From Malurus cyaneus samueli (lineage: Eukaryota; Chordata; Aves; Passeriformes; Maluridae): 64,000 bases of DNA. Of the stretch, positions 62,921 to 64,000 are shown one piece after another (position 1 is the first letter of the stretch; each line of letters starts with the position of its first letter). The notes under the pieces were generated by a model that searched no databases, was not told where the DNA came from, and saw nothing but the letters and a program-made list of their open reading frames with translations. The position numbers and the translations under genes were made by a program. The DNA lies in contig CM019236.1 in assembly GCA_009741485.1 (NCBI GenBank), positions 51,013,116 to 51,077,115 on the forward strand. The letters run 5' to 3'.

Positions 62921-64000
62921 TTCAAAAAGGTCAAGAAGGGGGTTCCAGAGGGAACTACTGACTACTCAGCCACACCTCAATCCCTGGAAGAGTGATGGAA
63001 CAAGTAATTCTGATAGCCGTTTTTATCCACAGAGAGGATGAGAAGGTGATCAGGCGTAGTCAGCATGAATTCAGTAAAGATAAATTGTGCTTGACCAACC
63101 TGATTGCCTTTTGCAATCAGTTAGCTGGATGGATGAGGGAGAGCACTGGATGTTGCCTTCAGCACAGCTTCCAGCGCTGTCTCTTACAACACCCTCATAG
63201 GCAAACTCAGGAAGAGAGGACTGGATGAGTGGACATGGCGATGGATTGAGAACTGGCTGGATAGCAGATCCCACATCAGTGGCACAGGGTCAGGTTGGAG
63301 TCCTGTCCCTGCTGGTGTCTCCCGAGGTTCAATAGCGGGCCCAGTGTTGTTTAACTGATCCATCAATGACTCGGGTGAAGGGCAGAAGCCTCCTCAGCAA
63401 TTTCACTGACAGCACAAAGCTGGGAGCAGTGGCCGATAGCCCAGAGGGCTCTGCAGCCCTTCAGAAGGACCTGGACGGGCTGGAGAGATGGGCAGAGAGA
63501 AACCTCCTGAAACTGAGCAAAGGCAAATGCAGGGTCCTGCACCTGGGAAGGAGCAGCCCCAGGCACCGGCACAGGCTGGGGGTGACCTGCTGGAAGCAGC
63601 TCTGTGGAGATAGAAGTGGGAGTCTTGGTGGGCACAGGCACTGTCCATGGGCCAGCAGTGTGCCCTGGTGCCAAGAGGCCAGTGACATCCTGGGCTGCAT
63701 TTGGAAGAGCATTGCCAGCAGGTCAAGGGAGGTGATCCTGCTCCTCTGCTTCTCCCTGGTGAGGCTCACCTGCAATGCTGTGTCCCTCACTGCCAATGCT
63801 GTTCCTCACCTGCAAAGTAAAGGAAGACAGGAGCTTGTGCAGATCCAGTGGAGGTGACAAAGAGGATTAAGGGTCTGGAACATCTCTAATGTGAGGAAAA
63901 GCTGAAGGAGCTGTGGCTTTTCAGCCTCTAGAAGAGAACCTGAGACAGGATCTCATCAATGTGTATGAGTATCTTGAAGGGCAGGTGTCAAGAGGCTGGA
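62921..64000 (+). mobile_element. CR1 LINE, plus orientation, cut by the window end (copy B)
   Basis: This starts at the RT-region string 'ttcaaaaaggtcaagaagg' and continues through the RT and 3'UTR to the last base of the window ('gtgtatgagtatcttgaagg' near 63960), so the 3' tail is outside. The coding frame is broken by the same stops and deletions as copy A within 63081-63610. Outside that block it differs from copy A by many substitutions and indels. Confidence 0.9.

Larger units (their letters stand above)
54982..64000 (+). other. SNX30: SNX30 intron 1 (5' part)
   Basis: This begins with the donor 'gtacgg' at 54982 and runs past the window end. I found no segment resembling the PX or BAR domains, so the next exon is further downstream. 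The intron contains two minus-strand CR1 pieces (57042-57179, 59995-61080), one plus-strand CR1 (from 62921) and a 34-bp tandem duplication at 57547-57606. The rest is unassigned. Confidence 0.75.

Noticed and set aside
1..64000. CRISPR arrays, operons, tRNA or rRNA genes
   Set aside because: The sequence is vertebrate nuclear DNA. No regularly spaced repeats, cloverleaf-like gene or rRNA segment was recognised.

Overview
The window is vertebrate nuclear DNA, and almost certainly bird. It has large introns, sparse exons with GT/AG splice sites, two CpG-island promoters, and many CR1 LINE fragments of avian type. Some CR1 copies keep the characteristic 3' end ('ggtcccttccaac...' followed by 'tatgatt'). 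There is also a piece of an avian-type LTR. No L1/Alu-like material, operons, CRISPR arrays or prokaryotic genes are visible.

Three genes can be recognised by protein similarity recalled from their families, and their order and orientation match human 9q32: KIAA1958 (+), INIP (-), SNX30 (+). From memory this block is Z-linked in chicken; the window itself cannot show that. (1) The last coding exon of KIAA1958 (967-2012) encodes a domesticated Crypton tyrosine-recombinase-like domain (DUF3504) and is preceded by intron and followed by 3'UTR. (2) The whole INIP gene lies on the minus strand. Its 104-residue protein is split over four coding exons (45201-45177, 38787-38685, 36226-36136, 35170-35075), with a probable non-coding first exon in a CpG island near 46.0-46.6 kb. 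INIP is the small SOSS-C subunit of the single-stranded-DNA sensor complex. (3) SNX30 has its first coding exon (54827-54981) in a second CpG island and then runs into a long first intron that leaves the window. This exon appears to carry two reading-frame breaks relative to the family.

Region by region: 1-966, KIAA1958 intron; 967-2012, KIAA1958 exon; 2013 to about 4.86 kb, 3'UTR and flank; 4.87-6.44 kb, CR1; 6.4-18.0 kb, unique-looking intergenic DNA with a 99-bp tandem repeat and homopolymers; 18.07-19.0 kb, CR1; 19.5-19.8 kb, LTR fragment; 19.8-34.5 kb, intergenic DNA with an unexplained pair of long minus-strand ORFs at 24.9-26.2 kb; 34.5-46.6 kb, INIP; 46.7-54.2 kb, intergenic DNA with three minus-strand CR1 pieces; 54.2-64.0 kb, SNX30 promoter, exon 1 and intron 1 with three more CR1 pieces.

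The two genes with known roles act separately: INIP in nuclear double-strand-break signalling and repair, SNX30 in endosomal recycling and autophagy membranes. KIAA1958 has no established function. I did not find a convincing new biological system. The observations most worth checking are the broken SNX30 frame, a 530-bp CR1 block shared almost without change by two copies 57.6 kb apart, and the stop-poor minus-strand segment at 24.9-26.2 kb.
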